Counted from the stretch's first letter, positions 26,449 through 35,041 are shown. The stretch: 64,000 nucleotides of DNA from DATELY01 sp035276085 (GCA_035276085.1 DATELY010000127.1:15277-79276), one strand, 5' to 3'. Notes: a model not told the origin generated them from the sequence alone. Numbers and translations: made by a program.

Positions 26449-26877
26449 TCAAACTTGCAGGGGCTTGGGCTGTTGTGCCGTGTGCGGATGCTGATTGCCC
26501 GCGAACACGTGCAGCTTCTTGAACATCTTCCGGCCGAGGGGGTTCTTCGGCAGCATGCCCTTGACGGCGAACTGGATCGCCCGCTCGGGGTGCTCGTTCA
26601 ACAACTTCTCGAGGCTCGTGCTCTTCAGGTTGCCCATGTAGCCGGTGTGGTGGTGGTAGAACTTGTCCGTCAACTTACGGCCCGTGACCTTCACCTTGCC
26701 GGCGTTGATGATCACGATGTGGTCACCCGTGTCGCAATGCGGCGTATAGGCGGCCTTGTGCTTGCCACGCAGGCGGGAGGCTACCTCAGTGGCAAGGCGG
26801 CCCAGCGTCTGGTCCGTGGCATCGATGACGAACCAATCACGACGCACCGTGGCCGCATTGGCGAAAACGGTCTTCAT
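26449..26877 (-). CDS. rplM: 50S ribosomal protein L13
   Basis: Large-subunit ribosomal protein, 142 residues from the ATG at 26875-26877, the length of E. coli L13. In E. coli, L13 also represses its own operon. The start MKTVFANAATVRRDWFVIDA and the block HCDTGDHIVIINAGKVKVTG are diagnostic. A longer open frame adds 16 residues upstream, but they are not part of L13. It heads the rplM-rpsI operon. A promoter-like TTGCCA-18-TAGACT lies about 50 bp upstream, and a short GC-rich leader lies between. Confidence 0.98.
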   Translation of the reverse strand: MKTVFANAATVRRDWFVIDATDQTLGRLATEVASRLRGKHKAAYTPHCDTGDHIVIINAGKVKVTGRKLTDKFYHHHTGYMGNLKSTSLEKLLNEHPERAIQFAVKGMLPKNPLGRKMFKKLHVFAGNQHPHTAQQPKPLQV

Positions 26878-26924
26878 TCCGATAACTCCGGGGAGTCGCG
26901 CCAGGGGGGCGCGAAAGGGCGGCA

Positions 26925-26954
26925 AGTCTACTGGAGCCCTCCTCCGTTTGGCAA
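26925..26954 (-). promoter_or_regulatory. Predicted promoter of rplM-rpsI
   Basis: On the minus strand TTGCCA (26949-26954), an 18 nt spacer and TAGACT (26925-26930) form a sigma70-like pair. Transcription would begin near 26918, giving a 5' leader of about 40 nt. Confidence 0.5.
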
Positions 26955-26981
26955 ACCAGATTACCCCTGAAAACTCAAGGA

Positions 26982-27022
26982 CTAGCAGCCTGTCGGACTT
27001 AGGATTGATCTACTGCGGCGGC
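26982..27022. mobile_element. Half copy of MITE-like element
   Basis: CTAG followed by AGCAGCCTGTCGGACTTAGG and then ATTGATCTACTGCGGCGGC matches, over 39 bases, the reverse complement of the right half of the complete element at 37246-37313. The match ends abruptly at 27022 and the second inverted end is missing. It lies between rplM and coq7. Confidence 0.75.
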
Positions 27023-27064
27023 CGTACCCACCGATGCCAGGGCTGCCCCGCGAGGCTCTATATA

Positions 27065-27739
27065 ATGAGTCGCATGACGCCGGTATCCCCCGCCCCCGCC
27101 GATTCCCGACAGTACTCCGCGCTGGACCGACTCTTGGGGCAGTTCGACCAGGCCTTACGCACCGTGGCGACCCGGACTCGGGCCGACCGACCGAGCCCTG
27201 CCGCTACGGCCGCGAACGCAGAGCTCACCAGTGAAGAACGGAGTCGCGCCGCCGGCTTGATGCGCGTGAATCACGCGGGCGAAGTCGCGGCTCAAGCGCT
27301 GTACTACGGCCAGGCACTCACCGCCTCCTCACCTGCGACTCGCGCTGCCCTGCTCAAAGCCGCTCAAGAGGAAGGCGACCACCTCGCGTGGTGTGCCCAG
27401 CGACTCGAGGAACTCGGCAGTCATACCAGCTACATCAATCCTGTCTGGTATGTCGGCTCATTCACCATCGGCGCGGTCGCCGGCCTGGCAGGCGACCGCT
27501 CCAGTCTGGGGTTCGTCGCGGAAACCGAGCGACAGGTGGAAGAGCATTTATCCTCGCATCTCAATCGGCTGCCCGAGCCGGACTCGCGCTCACGCGCGAT
27601 CGTCAGTCAGATGCAACTCGATGAGCGCGAGCACGGTCGCTATGCAGTGGCCAATGGCGGTGTGCCGCTGCCGGGAGTCATCCGCCGGCTCATGCGTGTA
27701 ACCGCACGCATCATGACGAGTACGTCATATTGGGTGTAA
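27065..27739 (+). CDS. coq7: Demethoxyubiquinone hydroxylase Coq7
   Basis: Diiron hydroxylase of 224 residues catalysing C6 hydroxylation of demethoxyubiquinone in ubiquinone synthesis, replacing UbiF. Iron ligands are visible in four helices: MRVNHAGEVAAQ, AQEEGDHLAWC, VAETERQVEEHLSSH and QLDEREHGRYA. The ATG at 27065 is used; a second ATG three codons later (27074) is equally possible. A perfect TATAAT (27061-27066) overlaps the first start codon but has no -35 partner. The gene follows a truncated MITE-like element and precedes crp. Confidence 0.95.
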   Translation: MSRMTPVSPAPADSRQYSALDRLLGQFDQALRTVATRTRADRPSPAATAANAELTSEERSRAAGLMRVNHAGEVAAQALYYGQALTASSPATRAALLKAAQEEGDHLAWCAQRLEELGSHTSYINPVWYVGSFTIGAVAGLAGDRSSLGFVAETERQVEEHLSSHLNRLPEPDSRSRAIVSQMQLDEREHGRYAVANGGVPLPGVIRRLMRVTARIMTSTSYWV

Positions 27740-27894
27740 GCCTCATTCCTTACGGTCCCATCTGTACGCAAGATCATCCATGCGCACAACTGGGTAAAAC
27801 AGATGTGCTTGCGGTACGCTCCCCGCTGTATTAAAAGGCCCGCAAGATTAATTCCTCACAAGTCGTGCAATCTCAACGACATATAGGGGCACCT

Positions 27895-28671
27895 ATGGAA
27901 GACGGCGCGAAGCCATTGAGCGACATTCCGGCGATCAACCGATTCCTGAGCTACTGCCGGATACGCACCGTACCTTCCAAGACGGTGGTCATCCACGCCG
28001 GCGACCTGCCCGATGTTCTCTACTACATCGTCAGCGGCTCCGTCGAAGTCATGATCGAGGACGAGGAAGGCAACGAGATGGTGTTGGCCTACCTCAACAA
28101 GGGTCAGTTCTTCGGCGAGATGGGCTTGTTCTACGAGCAGCCCACGCGCAGTGCCTGGGTGCGTACGCGCCAGCAATGTGAGCTCGCCGAAATGACCTAT
28201 CCGCGTTTCCGCCAGCTCGCCGCGGAAAGTCCGGGCCTCGTGTTCGAGCTCGCAACGCAGCTCGCCACACGCCTGGATCGCACCAACCGCAAACTGGGTG
28301 ATCTGGCATTCGTCGATGTCACCGGTCGCGTCGCGCACGCCATCATGGATCTGTGCAGCGAGCCCGATGCGATGACGCATCCGGAAGGCATGCAGATCAA
28401 GGTCAGCCGTCAGGAGCTTTCGCGCCTGGTGGGTTGCTCGCGCGAAATGGCAGGCCGTGTGCTGAAGGTGCTGGAAGATCAGGGCCTGCTGCGCGCAACG
28501 GGCAAGACCATCGTCGTGTTCGGTGCGCGTCCAAAAATGCGCACCAAGCCTGCGATCGCCGGCGCAGCCGCTGCAAGCGGCGGCCCTTCCGGTCGACCTC
28601 TTGCTTCGCGTGATCGCATCAGCCGCGTCGCGGATGACGAGGATGATGACGACGAGGATGATGAGGACTAA
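27895..28671 (+). CDS. crp: CRP/Vfr-family cAMP receptor transcription factor
   Basis: Transcriptional regulator of 258 residues. The cyclic-nucleotide domain covers about 20-135, with the phosphate-binding cassette GEMGLFYEQPTRSAWVRT. A dimerisation helix follows. The DNA-binding winged helix has RQELSRLVGCSREMAGRVLK, nearly the E. coli CRP recognition helix (GCSRETVGR). The ATG at 27895 has the SD-like AGGGGC. Unusual is a tail of about 45 residues beyond the normal end (after IVVFGAR). It is alanine/glycine-rich, then ends in a run of about a dozen Asp/Glu residues. It is downstream of coq7, as in several gammaproteobacteria, and converges on rpe across a palindromic repeat. Confidence 0.93.
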   Translation: MEDGAKPLSDIPAINRFLSYCRIRTVPSKTVVIHAGDLPDVLYYIVSGSVEVMIEDEEGNEMVLAYLNKGQFFGEMGLFYEQPTRSAWVRTRQQCELAEMTYPRFRQLAAESPGLVFELATQLATRLDRTNRKLGDLAFVDVTGRVAHAIMDLCSEPDAMTHPEGMQIKVSRQELSRLVGCSREMAGRVLKVLEDQGLLRATGKTIVVFGARPKMRTKPAIAGAAAASGGPSGRPLASRDRISRVADDEDDDDEDDED

Positions 28672-28675
28672 CGGC

Positions 28676-28749
28676 AAGCGGTTGGCGGATAGCGGTTTGC
28701 GGCCGCTCCGCGTCTGAACCAACCGCTAACCGCTAACCGCCAACCGCTT
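28676..28749. repeat. Intergenic palindrome, GCGGTTA type, between crp and rpe
   Basis: AAGCGGTTGGCGGATAGCGG on the left pairs with CCGCTAACCGCCAACCGCTT on the right around a GC-rich loop. It lies at a convergent junction. It contains the rpe stop codon (28726-28728) and codes for the last residues of Rpe. Confidence 0.85.
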
Positions 28750-29415
28750 CCCCTCTTCCACCTGCTGCCGCATCTTGGCAAGCGTCGCCGCGTAATCCTT
28801 GCTCTCGAAGATCGCTGAGCCTGCGACGAACGTATCCGCGCCAGCGCGCGCGATCTCGGCGATGTTGTCCACTTTCACACCGCCATCGATTTCCAGCCGG
28901 ATGTCCCGTCCGCTCGCGCGAATCAACTCGCGCACGCACCTGAGTTTCGGCAGAGCCGCGGAGATGAACTTCTGTCCGCCGAAGCCCGGATTGACCGACA
29001 TCAGCAGGATCAGATCGAGCTTGTCGATGACGTGATCGAGCCAGTTCAGCGGCGTCGCCGGATTGAACACCAGACCGGGCTTGCAGCCGTGATCGCGTAT
29101 CAACTGGATCGTGCGATCGACGTGTTCGGTTGCTTCGGGATGAAAGCTGATCCACGTCGCGCCCGCTGCGGCGAAATCGGGAATGATGCGATCCACCGGC
29201 TTCACCATCAGATGCACATCGATCGGTGCTTTGACGCCATGCTTGCGTAGCGCGTGGCACACCAGCGGCCCGATCGTGAGATTGGGCACGTAGTGATTGT
29301 CCATCACGTCGAAGTGGATGAGGTCGGCACCGGCGGCAACCACCGCATCGACTTCCTCACCCAGGCGAGCGAAGTCGGCCGACAGAATGGAGGGGGCGAT
29401 CCAGCACGTATTCAT
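28726..29415 (-). CDS. rpe: Ribulose-phosphate 3-epimerase
   Basis: TIM-barrel enzyme of 229 residues from the ATG at 29413-29415, interconverting ribulose-5-phosphate and xylulose-5-phosphate. Signatures are APSILSADFARLGEEV, HFDVMDNHYVPNLTIGP with metal ligands His and Asp, LLMSVNPGFGGQKFI, and EIDGGVKVDN with the catalytic Asp. Upstream in-frame codons lack support. The C-terminus ends in KRLAVSG, encoded by the GCGGTTA repeat array rather than family sequence. The same LAVSG ending appears on the histidine kinase at 31298-32059. Confidence 0.96.
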   Translation of the reverse strand: MNTCWIAPSILSADFARLGEEVDAVVAAGADLIHFDVMDNHYVPNLTIGPLVCHALRKHGVKAPIDVHLMVKPVDRIIPDFAAAGATWISFHPEATEHVDRTIQLIRDHGCKPGLVFNPATPLNWLDHVIDKLDLILLMSVNPGFGGQKFISAALPKLRCVRELIRASGRDIRLEIDGGVKVDNIAEIARAGADTFVAGSAIFESKDYAATLAKMRQQVEEGKRLAVSG

Positions 29416-29474
29416 TGCATGATCTCTCTGCACTGTTCACCGCAGTAACGGACCGATCCGAGGATGGGTTGCGC

Positions 29475-30263
29475 CTACCGCATGCCTCGGGCTTCACAAA
29501 TGCGCTCGTACGCAGCGCGGATCTGGCGCGTCTTCTCTGCAGCCATGTTCATCATCGCTTCCGGCAAGCCCTTCGCAACGAGCTTGTCCGGATGATTCTG
29601 ATTCATCAAACGCCGATACGCCTTGGTCACTTCGGCGTTGGCGGCCTGCGCGGAAACGCCCAGCACCTCGTAAGCTGCGGCCAGCGCATCAGCACTCTTC
29701 GCGTGAGTCCCGGGCCGTTGCATCCGCAACAGCGCTTCCATCTGCACGAGATCGAAGGTCGAGACCCCGAGCACGTCGCAGACGATCGCAAGCACCTTGC
29801 GCGCAGGCTGCTGGAGACTATCCGCGCGTAACGCCGTCTGTAGCTGAATCTGCACGAACATGCGCTTGAGATCGCGCCGCTCGCGGCAGAGCGCAGCCAG
29901 CTGCTCGAGGTGCTCACGCAACGGAAAGTCCGAAGACTTCCCCGCCGTGAAGCAGTCGATCGCAAGCTGCACTTGCGATTCATCCAGACGCAAGTCCGAC
30001 ATCATCGCGCGCGCTGCGCGGATATCGTCTTCAGACACCCGTCCGTCCGCCTTCGCGATGGCGCCCATCACCTGGAACGCCGCGCGGAAGAAGGCTTCCT
30101 GTACTTGTTCGGGCGTGGCGGCGCTCGCGACATTATCCGTATTGCGCTCGGTCTCCTGATCGAACCAGTGACCGACGACGGCACCGATCAATGCACCTAC
30201 AGGTCCGCCGGCGAAGATGCCGATGGTGGCGCCGATCGCCTTGCCCTGCCACAGCTTGCCCAG
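29475..30263 (-). CDS. djlA: DjlA-type co-chaperone (TerB plus J domain), probable CTG start
   Basis: Membrane-anchored DnaJ-like co-chaperone that stimulates DnaK. The TerB-like domain covers roughly residues 45-170 and the C-terminal J domain has the HPD motif (NQNHPDKLV). No in-frame ATG gives a full N-terminus. The frame stays open upstream to a TAG and encodes the glycine-zipper membrane segment AIGATIGIFAGGPVGALIG typical of DjlA. The best start is CTG at 30261-30263, six nucleotides after GGAG, giving about 262 residues. TTG at 30191 would cut the membrane segment. It is divergent from purC. Confidence 0.85.
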   Translation of the reverse strand: MGKLWQGKAIGATIGIFAGGPVGALIGAVVGHWFDQETERNTDNVASAATPEQVQEAFFRAAFQVMGAIAKADGRVSEDDIRAARAMMSDLRLDESQVQLAIDCFTAGKSSDFPLREHLEQLAALCRERRDLKRMFVQIQLQTALRADSLQQPARKVLAIVCDVLGVSTFDLVQMEALLRMQRPGTHAKSADALAAAYEVLGVSAQAANAEVTKAYRRLMNQNHPDKLVAKGLPEAMMNMAAEKTRQIRAAYERICEARGMR

Positions 30264-30380
30264 TGGATTCTCCTACCGCTCGACGCACTTGCGCCTGCAA
30301 AGCTTCCCCGCAGGGAAGTCGCAGGCTATGGTATCAGCCTCTTCGTACATGCCTCACGTCCCAGGCTCCCGAGCTGCGCG

Positions 30381-31289
30381 ATGACCTCAGAACCTCTGCC
30401 CGTGTCTCCGCCCATGTTGCAGTCCGCAGTGCCCGGGCTTACGCGCCTGCATCAAGGCAAGGTGCGCGACATCTACGCGGTGGACGATCAACACATGCTC
30501 ATCATCACGACCGATCGATTGAGTGCATTCGACGTCGTCCTGCCCGACCCCATTCCCGGCAAGGGACGCGTGCTGACGGAGATCTCGCGATTCTGGTTCG
30601 ACCGCACCCGGCATATCGTGCCCAATCATCTCACCGATATCCCGCTGGCTACGGTCGTCAAGGATGCGCAGGCTCAGGCGGCACTCGCAGATCGCAGCAT
30701 GGTGGTGCGACGTCTGCGTGCGCTGCCGATCGAAGCCGTCGTGCGCGGTTACTTGATCGGCTCGGGTTGGCGCGACTATCAGGCCACGGGCCAGGTGTGC
30801 GGCATTGCGTTGCCCTCGGGCCTGCGTCAGGCAGATCGCCTGCCCGAGCCCATCTTTACGCCTTCGACCAAGGCCGCCATTGGCACGCACGATGAGAACA
30901 TCGGTTTCGATGATGTCGTACGCACGATCGGTGGCGAGCTCGCCGCGCAAGTACGCGACACCGCTGTCGCCCTCTATCGTCATGCGTCGGAATACGCGCT
31001 GACTTGCGGCATCATCATTGCCGATACGAAGTTCGAATTCGGTGTCGATGCGAACGGGCGGCTCACGTTGATCGATGAGGCATTGACGCCGGACTCGTCG
31101 CGCTTCTGGCCGGTCGATACGTACCGCCCCGGCACGAGCCCGCCGAGCTTCGACAAGCAGTTCGTGCGCGATTACCTGGAGACCCTGGACTGGAACAAGC
31201 GGCCGCCGGGCCCGCAGCTGCCGGCGGATGTGATCGCGCGCACGGCGGAAAAATACGCGGAAGCACTGCGACGCTTGACGCGTCATTGA
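30381..31289 (+). CDS. purC: SAICAR synthetase (phosphoribosylaminoimidazolesuccinocarboxamide synthase)
   Basis: Purine biosynthesis enzyme joining aspartate to CAIR with ATP, 302 residues. It belongs to the longer class of PurC (about 300 residues) rather than the 237-residue E. coli form. Motifs are RLHQGKVRDIYAVDD near the start, SAFDVVLPDPIPGKGRVL, EAVVRGYLIGSGWRDYQ, and LIDEALTPDSSRFWP in the nucleotide site. PurE and purK lie 4 kb downstream. Its stop overlaps a TTG of the following histidine kinase frame, but the kinase more probably starts at 31298. Confidence 0.96.
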   Translation: MTSEPLPVSPPMLQSAVPGLTRLHQGKVRDIYAVDDQHMLIITTDRLSAFDVVLPDPIPGKGRVLTEISRFWFDRTRHIVPNHLTDIPLATVVKDAQAQAALADRSMVVRRLRALPIEAVVRGYLIGSGWRDYQATGQVCGIALPSGLRQADRLPEPIFTPSTKAAIGTHDENIGFDDVVRTIGGELAAQVRDTAVALYRHASEYALTCGIIIADTKFEFGVDANGRLTLIDEALTPDSSRFWPVDTYRPGTSPPSFDKQFVRDYLETLDWNKRPPGPQLPADVIARTAEKYAEALRRLTRH

Positions 31290-31297
31290 AGGTGACC

Positions 31298-32059
31298 ATG
31301 CCAGCTTCCGAGCACATCAGCGAGGAGCTGAAGCAGCGCGTCAGAAACCTCGAATCGCAGGTAGACGCCGTGACTCGAGAGCTCGAGGCAGTGACCTACT
31401 CCGTGTCGCACGATCTGCGCGCGCCTTTGCGCAGCATCGCGGGTTATTGCCAGGTGCTGCGGGAAGAGCTCAGCCCGACCCTCGGCGCCGAGCAGCGCCA
31501 CTACATGGATCGCATCCAGGAGTCGGCGGGCAGACTGTCGCGGCAGATCGATGCCTTGCTGGAGCTGTCGCGGGCCGGACGCGCCGAGTTGCATCTGCGC
31601 GATCTGGATCTGACACAGCAGGCGCTGGCGGTCATCGAAGCACTGCGCGATCGCCCGGCACGCGTGACCGTCGATGTGCAACCGGGCATGCGCGTGCATG
31701 CCGATACCCGCGCAATGCAAATCATCCTGCAGCAATTGCTTCACAACGCCATCAAGGTCAGCGCGGCGCGCAGCGAGCCACGCATCGCCGTCACGCAGCA
31801 AACTCGTGGCGACCGCGTGACGATATGCGTGGCCGACAATGGCGTCGGCTTCGACCCCAAGTACGCAGACAGGCTGTTCGCACCCTTCCAGCGCCTGCAC
31901 TCCGAACCCGCGTTGTCGGGAGTGGGTATTGGCTTGGCGCTCGTCCAACGGCTCGCCGCTCGCCACGGGGGCCGGACATGGGCCGAGTCGCAACCCGATG
32001 CAGGCGCGAAGTTCTACGTCGAACTGCCCCTCGATACGCGCTTGGCGGTTAGCGGTTAG
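31298..32059 (+). CDS. Short sensor histidine kinase without obvious input domain
   Basis: Cytoplasmic histidine kinase core of about 253 residues. An N-terminal coiled coil (EELKQRVRNLESQVDAVTRE) leads into the H-box EAVTYSVSHDLRAPLRSIAG, with the phospho-accepting His in VSHDLRAP. The ATPase domain has the N-box LLHNAIKVSA, G1 CVADNGVGFDP and G2 SGVGIGLALVQRLAARHGG. There is no membrane helix or PAS domain and no response regulator nearby. The ATG at 31298 follows GAAGGTGACC. The final LAVSG is encoded by the repeat element at 32044-32142. It resembles bacteriophytochrome-type kinase tails. Signal and partner are unknown. Confidence 0.85.
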   Translation: MPASEHISEELKQRVRNLESQVDAVTRELEAVTYSVSHDLRAPLRSIAGYCQVLREELSPTLGAEQRHYMDRIQESAGRLSRQIDALLELSRAGRAELHLRDLDLTQQALAVIEALRDRPARVTVDVQPGMRVHADTRAMQIILQQLLHNAIKVSAARSEPRIAVTQQTRGDRVTICVADNGVGFDPKYADRLFAPFQRLHSEPALSGVGIGLALVQRLAARHGGRTWAESQPDAGAKFYVELPLDTRLAVSG

Positions 32060-32142
32060 CGGTTAGCGGTTGGAGAGACAGCACCTATGACCGCCATTTC
32101 CGCCATTCCTGCTCAACCGCTAACCGCTAACCGCTAACCGCC
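32044..32142. repeat. Intergenic palindrome, GCGGTTA type, between histidine kinase and yihY
   Basis: GGCGGTTAGCGGTTAGCGG.. on the left (four heptamers) pairs with its reverse complement ending CCGCTAACCGCC on the right, with about 45 nt between. The left arm holds the kinase stop codon (32057-32059). The right arm ends 4 bp before the yihY ATG and so may overlap its RBS region. Confidence 0.87.
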
Positions 32143-32146
32143 TCCC

Positions 32147-33499
32147 ATGTTCCTCCACTGGGTCAATCGCGTCGAAGAGTGGCTCTTCGAACCGCCGGAA
32201 GAGGCGCAAGGACTGCGTCTGCTGCTGAACCGCATCCTGCGGTATCCGTATGCTCTCGCGCGGGACCTCGCCAAAGGCGATCTCACGTTGCGCGCCGTGA
32301 GCCTCGTGTACACGACGCTGCTCTCCATCGTGCCGCTCATTGCGCTGTCGTTCTCGGTGTTGAAAGGCCTCGGATATCACCGCGACCTGGAGCCGGTGCT
32401 GTATCAGTTCCTCGAACCGCTCGGCGATCGCGGCTACGAGCTCACCAGTCAGATCATGCAGTTCGTCGAGCGCGTCAGGGGCGGCGTGCTCGGCTCGCTG
32501 GGTCTGCTCTTTCTGATCTATACGGTGATCACGACGATCCAGAAGCTGGAAGAAAGCTTCAACTTCGTGTGGCGGGTCGAGAAGACCCGCAGTTTCGCGC
32601 GACGTTTCACCGAATACGTCAGCGTGATCGTCGTCGGTCCGGCACTGACCGTCGTGGCGCTGGGATTGCTTGCGACGTTCTCCAGCAGCACGCTGGTGCA
32701 GGCGCTCGCGAGCCACGAACCGCTCGGCACGTTGATCGTCGCGTTGGGCAAGATCACGCCCTACATGCTCGTGATCATCCTGTTCACGCTGCTCTACGAG
32801 CTGGTGCCGAACACGCATGTGCACTTCCGTGCGGCTCTCATCGGCGGCGCATTCGCAGGCGTGTTGTGGGCGACCGGTGGCGCGCTGTTCACCGGCTTCA
32901 TCGCGCGCTCGAACACGACGCTCGCGATCTACGCCGGCTTCGCGATCATGATCTTCGCGCTGATCTGGTTGCACGTGTCCTGGCTGATTCTGCTCCTGGG
33001 AGCGCAGCTCTCGTTCTACGTGCAAAACCCGCAGTACCTGCGCCCGGGTCGAAACGAGCTGCACCTGACGGGCAGCCTCCGCGAGCGTCTCGCGTTGTCC
33101 GTGAGCTATCTGATCGCCTGCGACTACGAAAGTCCGCAACAGCGCTGGACGTTGAACAAGCTCGCTGAACATCTGGATATTCCGAGCGCGGCGCTGGCGC
33201 CCGTCGTGAACGCCCTGGAGTCCAAGGGCCTCCTGGTCGCGACCGATGCCGAGGTGTGGTTACCGGGGCGCGATCCGGCGAACATCGAGCTCGGCGACAT
33301 TCTGGATGCCATCCGCAACGATCACGCCGGTCCGAAGCTCAACCGCATTCGAAGCATCGTGTCGGCAGTGAATGTTGCGCGTGCCGTAGAGGCGGCGATC
33401 AGGGAAAGTGTGAAGGGGACGACATTGAAGGATCTCGTGCGTCAAGGCGCCCCGCACGAAGTGCCGAAATCCGCCGACCGGTCGGTCGGTCATGGGTGA
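32147..33499 (+). CDS. YihY/BrkB family inner-membrane protein
   Basis: Polytopic membrane protein of 450 residues, YihY/virulence factor BrkB family (long misannotated as RNase BN). Six hydrophobic helices lie between about 45 and 290. Family strings are LTLRAVSLVYTTLLSIVPL in the first and VHFRAALIGGAFAGVLWA near the fifth. A cytoplasmic C-terminal region of about 150 residues (300-450) contains a winged-helix-like stretch. Its final segment is Lys/Arg-rich. Function is not established for the family. It converges on pmbA across a repeat element. Confidence 0.88.
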   Translation: MFLHWVNRVEEWLFEPPEEAQGLRLLLNRILRYPYALARDLAKGDLTLRAVSLVYTTLLSIVPLIALSFSVLKGLGYHRDLEPVLYQFLEPLGDRGYELTSQIMQFVERVRGGVLGSLGLLFLIYTVITTIQKLEESFNFVWRVEKTRSFARRFTEYVSVIVVGPALTVVALGLLATFSSSTLVQALASHEPLGTLIVALGKITPYMLVIILFTLLYELVPNTHVHFRAALIGGAFAGVLWATGGALFTGFIARSNTTLAIYAGFAIMIFALIWLHVSWLILLLGAQLSFYVQNPQYLRPGRNELHLTGSLRERLALSVSYLIACDYESPQQRWTLNKLAEHLDIPSAALAPVVNALESKGLLVATDAEVWLPGRDPANIELGDILDAIRNDHAGPKLNRIRSIVSAVNVARAVEAAIRESVKGTTLKDLVRQGAPHEVPKSADRSVGHG

Positions 33500-33512
33500 T
33501 CGCAGGCCAGGA

Positions 33513-33600
33513 AATGGCGCAACGGCGTAATGGCGTAATGGCGTAATGGCGTCAGAAATCACGCGCTTGACGCCATCTCGCCATGACGACCTCACGCCAC
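33513..33600. repeat. Intergenic palindrome, GGCGTAAT type, between yihY and pmbA
   Basis: The octamer GGCGTAAT repeats at least three times on the left (ATGGCGTAATGGCGTAATGG). Complementary CGCCAT units recur on the right (GACGCCATCTCGCCAT). The arms flank AGAAATCACGCGCTT. It sits at a convergent junction and ends 4 bp before the pmbA stop. Confidence 0.75.
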
Positions 33601-33603
33601 GCA

Positions 33604-34962
33604 CTACTCCCCCGCGATCATCATCTCACCCAGCAATACCGAACCCGTCCTGATACCGCCGCGCGCATCGACATCGGTGCCGACGGCGACGATGTCGCGG
33701 TACATCTGCTTCAGATTGCCGGCGATCGTGATCTCGTGCACCGGATACGCAATCGCGCCGTTCTCGACCCAGAACCCGGCAGCACCGCGCGAGTAGTCAC
33801 CGGTCACGCCGTTGATGCCCTGGCCCATCAGCTCGGTAACGACCAAACCGCTTTGCATGCGGCGCAGGAGCGCGTCGAAATCCTCGTTGCCGGACTGCAC
33901 GATCAGATTGTGCGTGCCGCCCGCATTACCTGTGGTCTTCAACCCCAGCTTGCGTGCGGAATACGTGCTGAGCACGTAGCCCGTCAGCACACCGTTCTGC
34001 ACGAGCTCGCGATCGCGCGTGGCAACGCCCTCGCTATCGAACGGCGCGCTGCCCAACGCCTTGAGCAGGTGCGGCCGTTCCGAGATCTGCATCCACTCCG
34101 GGAACACCTGCTGACCGGCTGCGTCCAGCAGGAACGATGCGCGGCGATACTGACTGCCACCGCGGACCGCGCCGACGAAGTGACCGATCAGGCCACGCGC
34201 AATCTCCGGCACGAATAGCACCGGAGCGGTCCGGGTTGCGATCTTGCGCGCCTGCAAGCGCCGCAACGCACGTTGCGCAGCGCGCTCGCCGATGGCGCGT
34301 GCATCGTCGAGATCGCGCCAGTCGCGCACGGAGCTGTACCAGTAGTCGCGCTGCATCTCGCCATCGCCTTGCGCGATCACGACGCAGCTCAAGCTGTGCA
34401 TGGTGCTTTCATAGCCGGCGACGAAACCAAGCGAGTTACCGAACGCGCGCACACCCCGATGCGTGGACAGCGTCGCGCCTTCCGAATTGCCAATGCGCTT
34501 GTCGACGGCCAGCGCGGCGGCTTCGCAATTCACGGCAAGATCGCGCGCTGCTTCGGGCGCGAGATTCCACGGATGATCGAGGTCGAGATCGGGAACATCA
34601 CGAGCCAACGTGTCCGGCTCGGGCAAACCGGCGCAGTCATCTTCGGCCGTGAAACTGGCGATGCTCAACGCCTTGGCGACGGTTTCGCGAATCGCGCGCT
34701 CGCTCAGATCCGAAGTGCTGGCAGCGCCCTTGCGCTGACCACGATAGACCGTGACTCCCATGCCGCGGTCACGTTGATATTCGAGTGTTTCGACTTCGCC
34801 GAGGCGAGCGGTGACCGATAGACCCGTGTCCACACTCAATCCCACTTCGGCTTGCGTCGCGCCGGCGCGCCTGGCTTCTTCCAACGCAAGCGCGACCAGC
34901 GACTGTAGTTGGGCTCGAGTGAGTAGCGGCTGAGCCGCGGATGGGGTGGCAATGGCGTTCAT
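33604..34962 (-). CDS. pmbA: Metalloprotease subunit PmbA/TldE
   Basis: Non-catalytic partner of TldD, 452 residues. TldD/TldE degrades unstructured peptides and matures some modified peptides such as microcin B17. Family strings are ELMGQGINGVTGDYSRGAAGFWVENG and the C-terminal EITIAGNLKQMYRDIVAVG. It lacks the HExxxH site that TldD has, as expected for TldE. TldD itself is encoded at 39328-40824. It is divergent from darP, a common pairing (yjgA-pmbA). Confidence 0.95.
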   Translation of the reverse strand: MNAIATPSAAQPLLTRAQLQSLVALALEEARRAGATQAEVGLSVDTGLSVTARLGEVETLEYQRDRGMGVTVYRGQRKGAASTSDLSERAIRETVAKALSIASFTAEDDCAGLPEPDTLARDVPDLDLDHPWNLAPEAARDLAVNCEAAALAVDKRIGNSEGATLSTHRGVRAFGNSLGFVAGYESTMHSLSCVVIAQGDGEMQRDYWYSSVRDWRDLDDARAIGERAAQRALRRLQARKIATRTAPVLFVPEIARGLIGHFVGAVRGGSQYRRASFLLDAAGQQVFPEWMQISERPHLLKALGSAPFDSEGVATRDRELVQNGVLTGYVLSTYSARKLGLKTTGNAGGTHNLIVQSGNEDFDALLRRMQSGLVVTELMGQGINGVTGDYSRGAAGFWVENGAIAYPVHEITIAGNLKQMYRDIVAVGTDVDARGGIRTGSVLLGEMMIAGE

Positions 34963-35041
34963 GATGCGGTCGATTCTAACAGCGGCCCGGCTTCCCGCTT
35001 AGAATCCAACTCAATCAACCTTGGGCATCGTGCCTGATTGT

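Noticed and set aside
27061..27066. TATAAT directly at the coq7 start, suggesting a leaderless transcript from 27074
   Set aside because: The spacing from -10 to the second ATG would fit, but no -35-like hexamer is found 16-18 nt upstream, so it may be chance.
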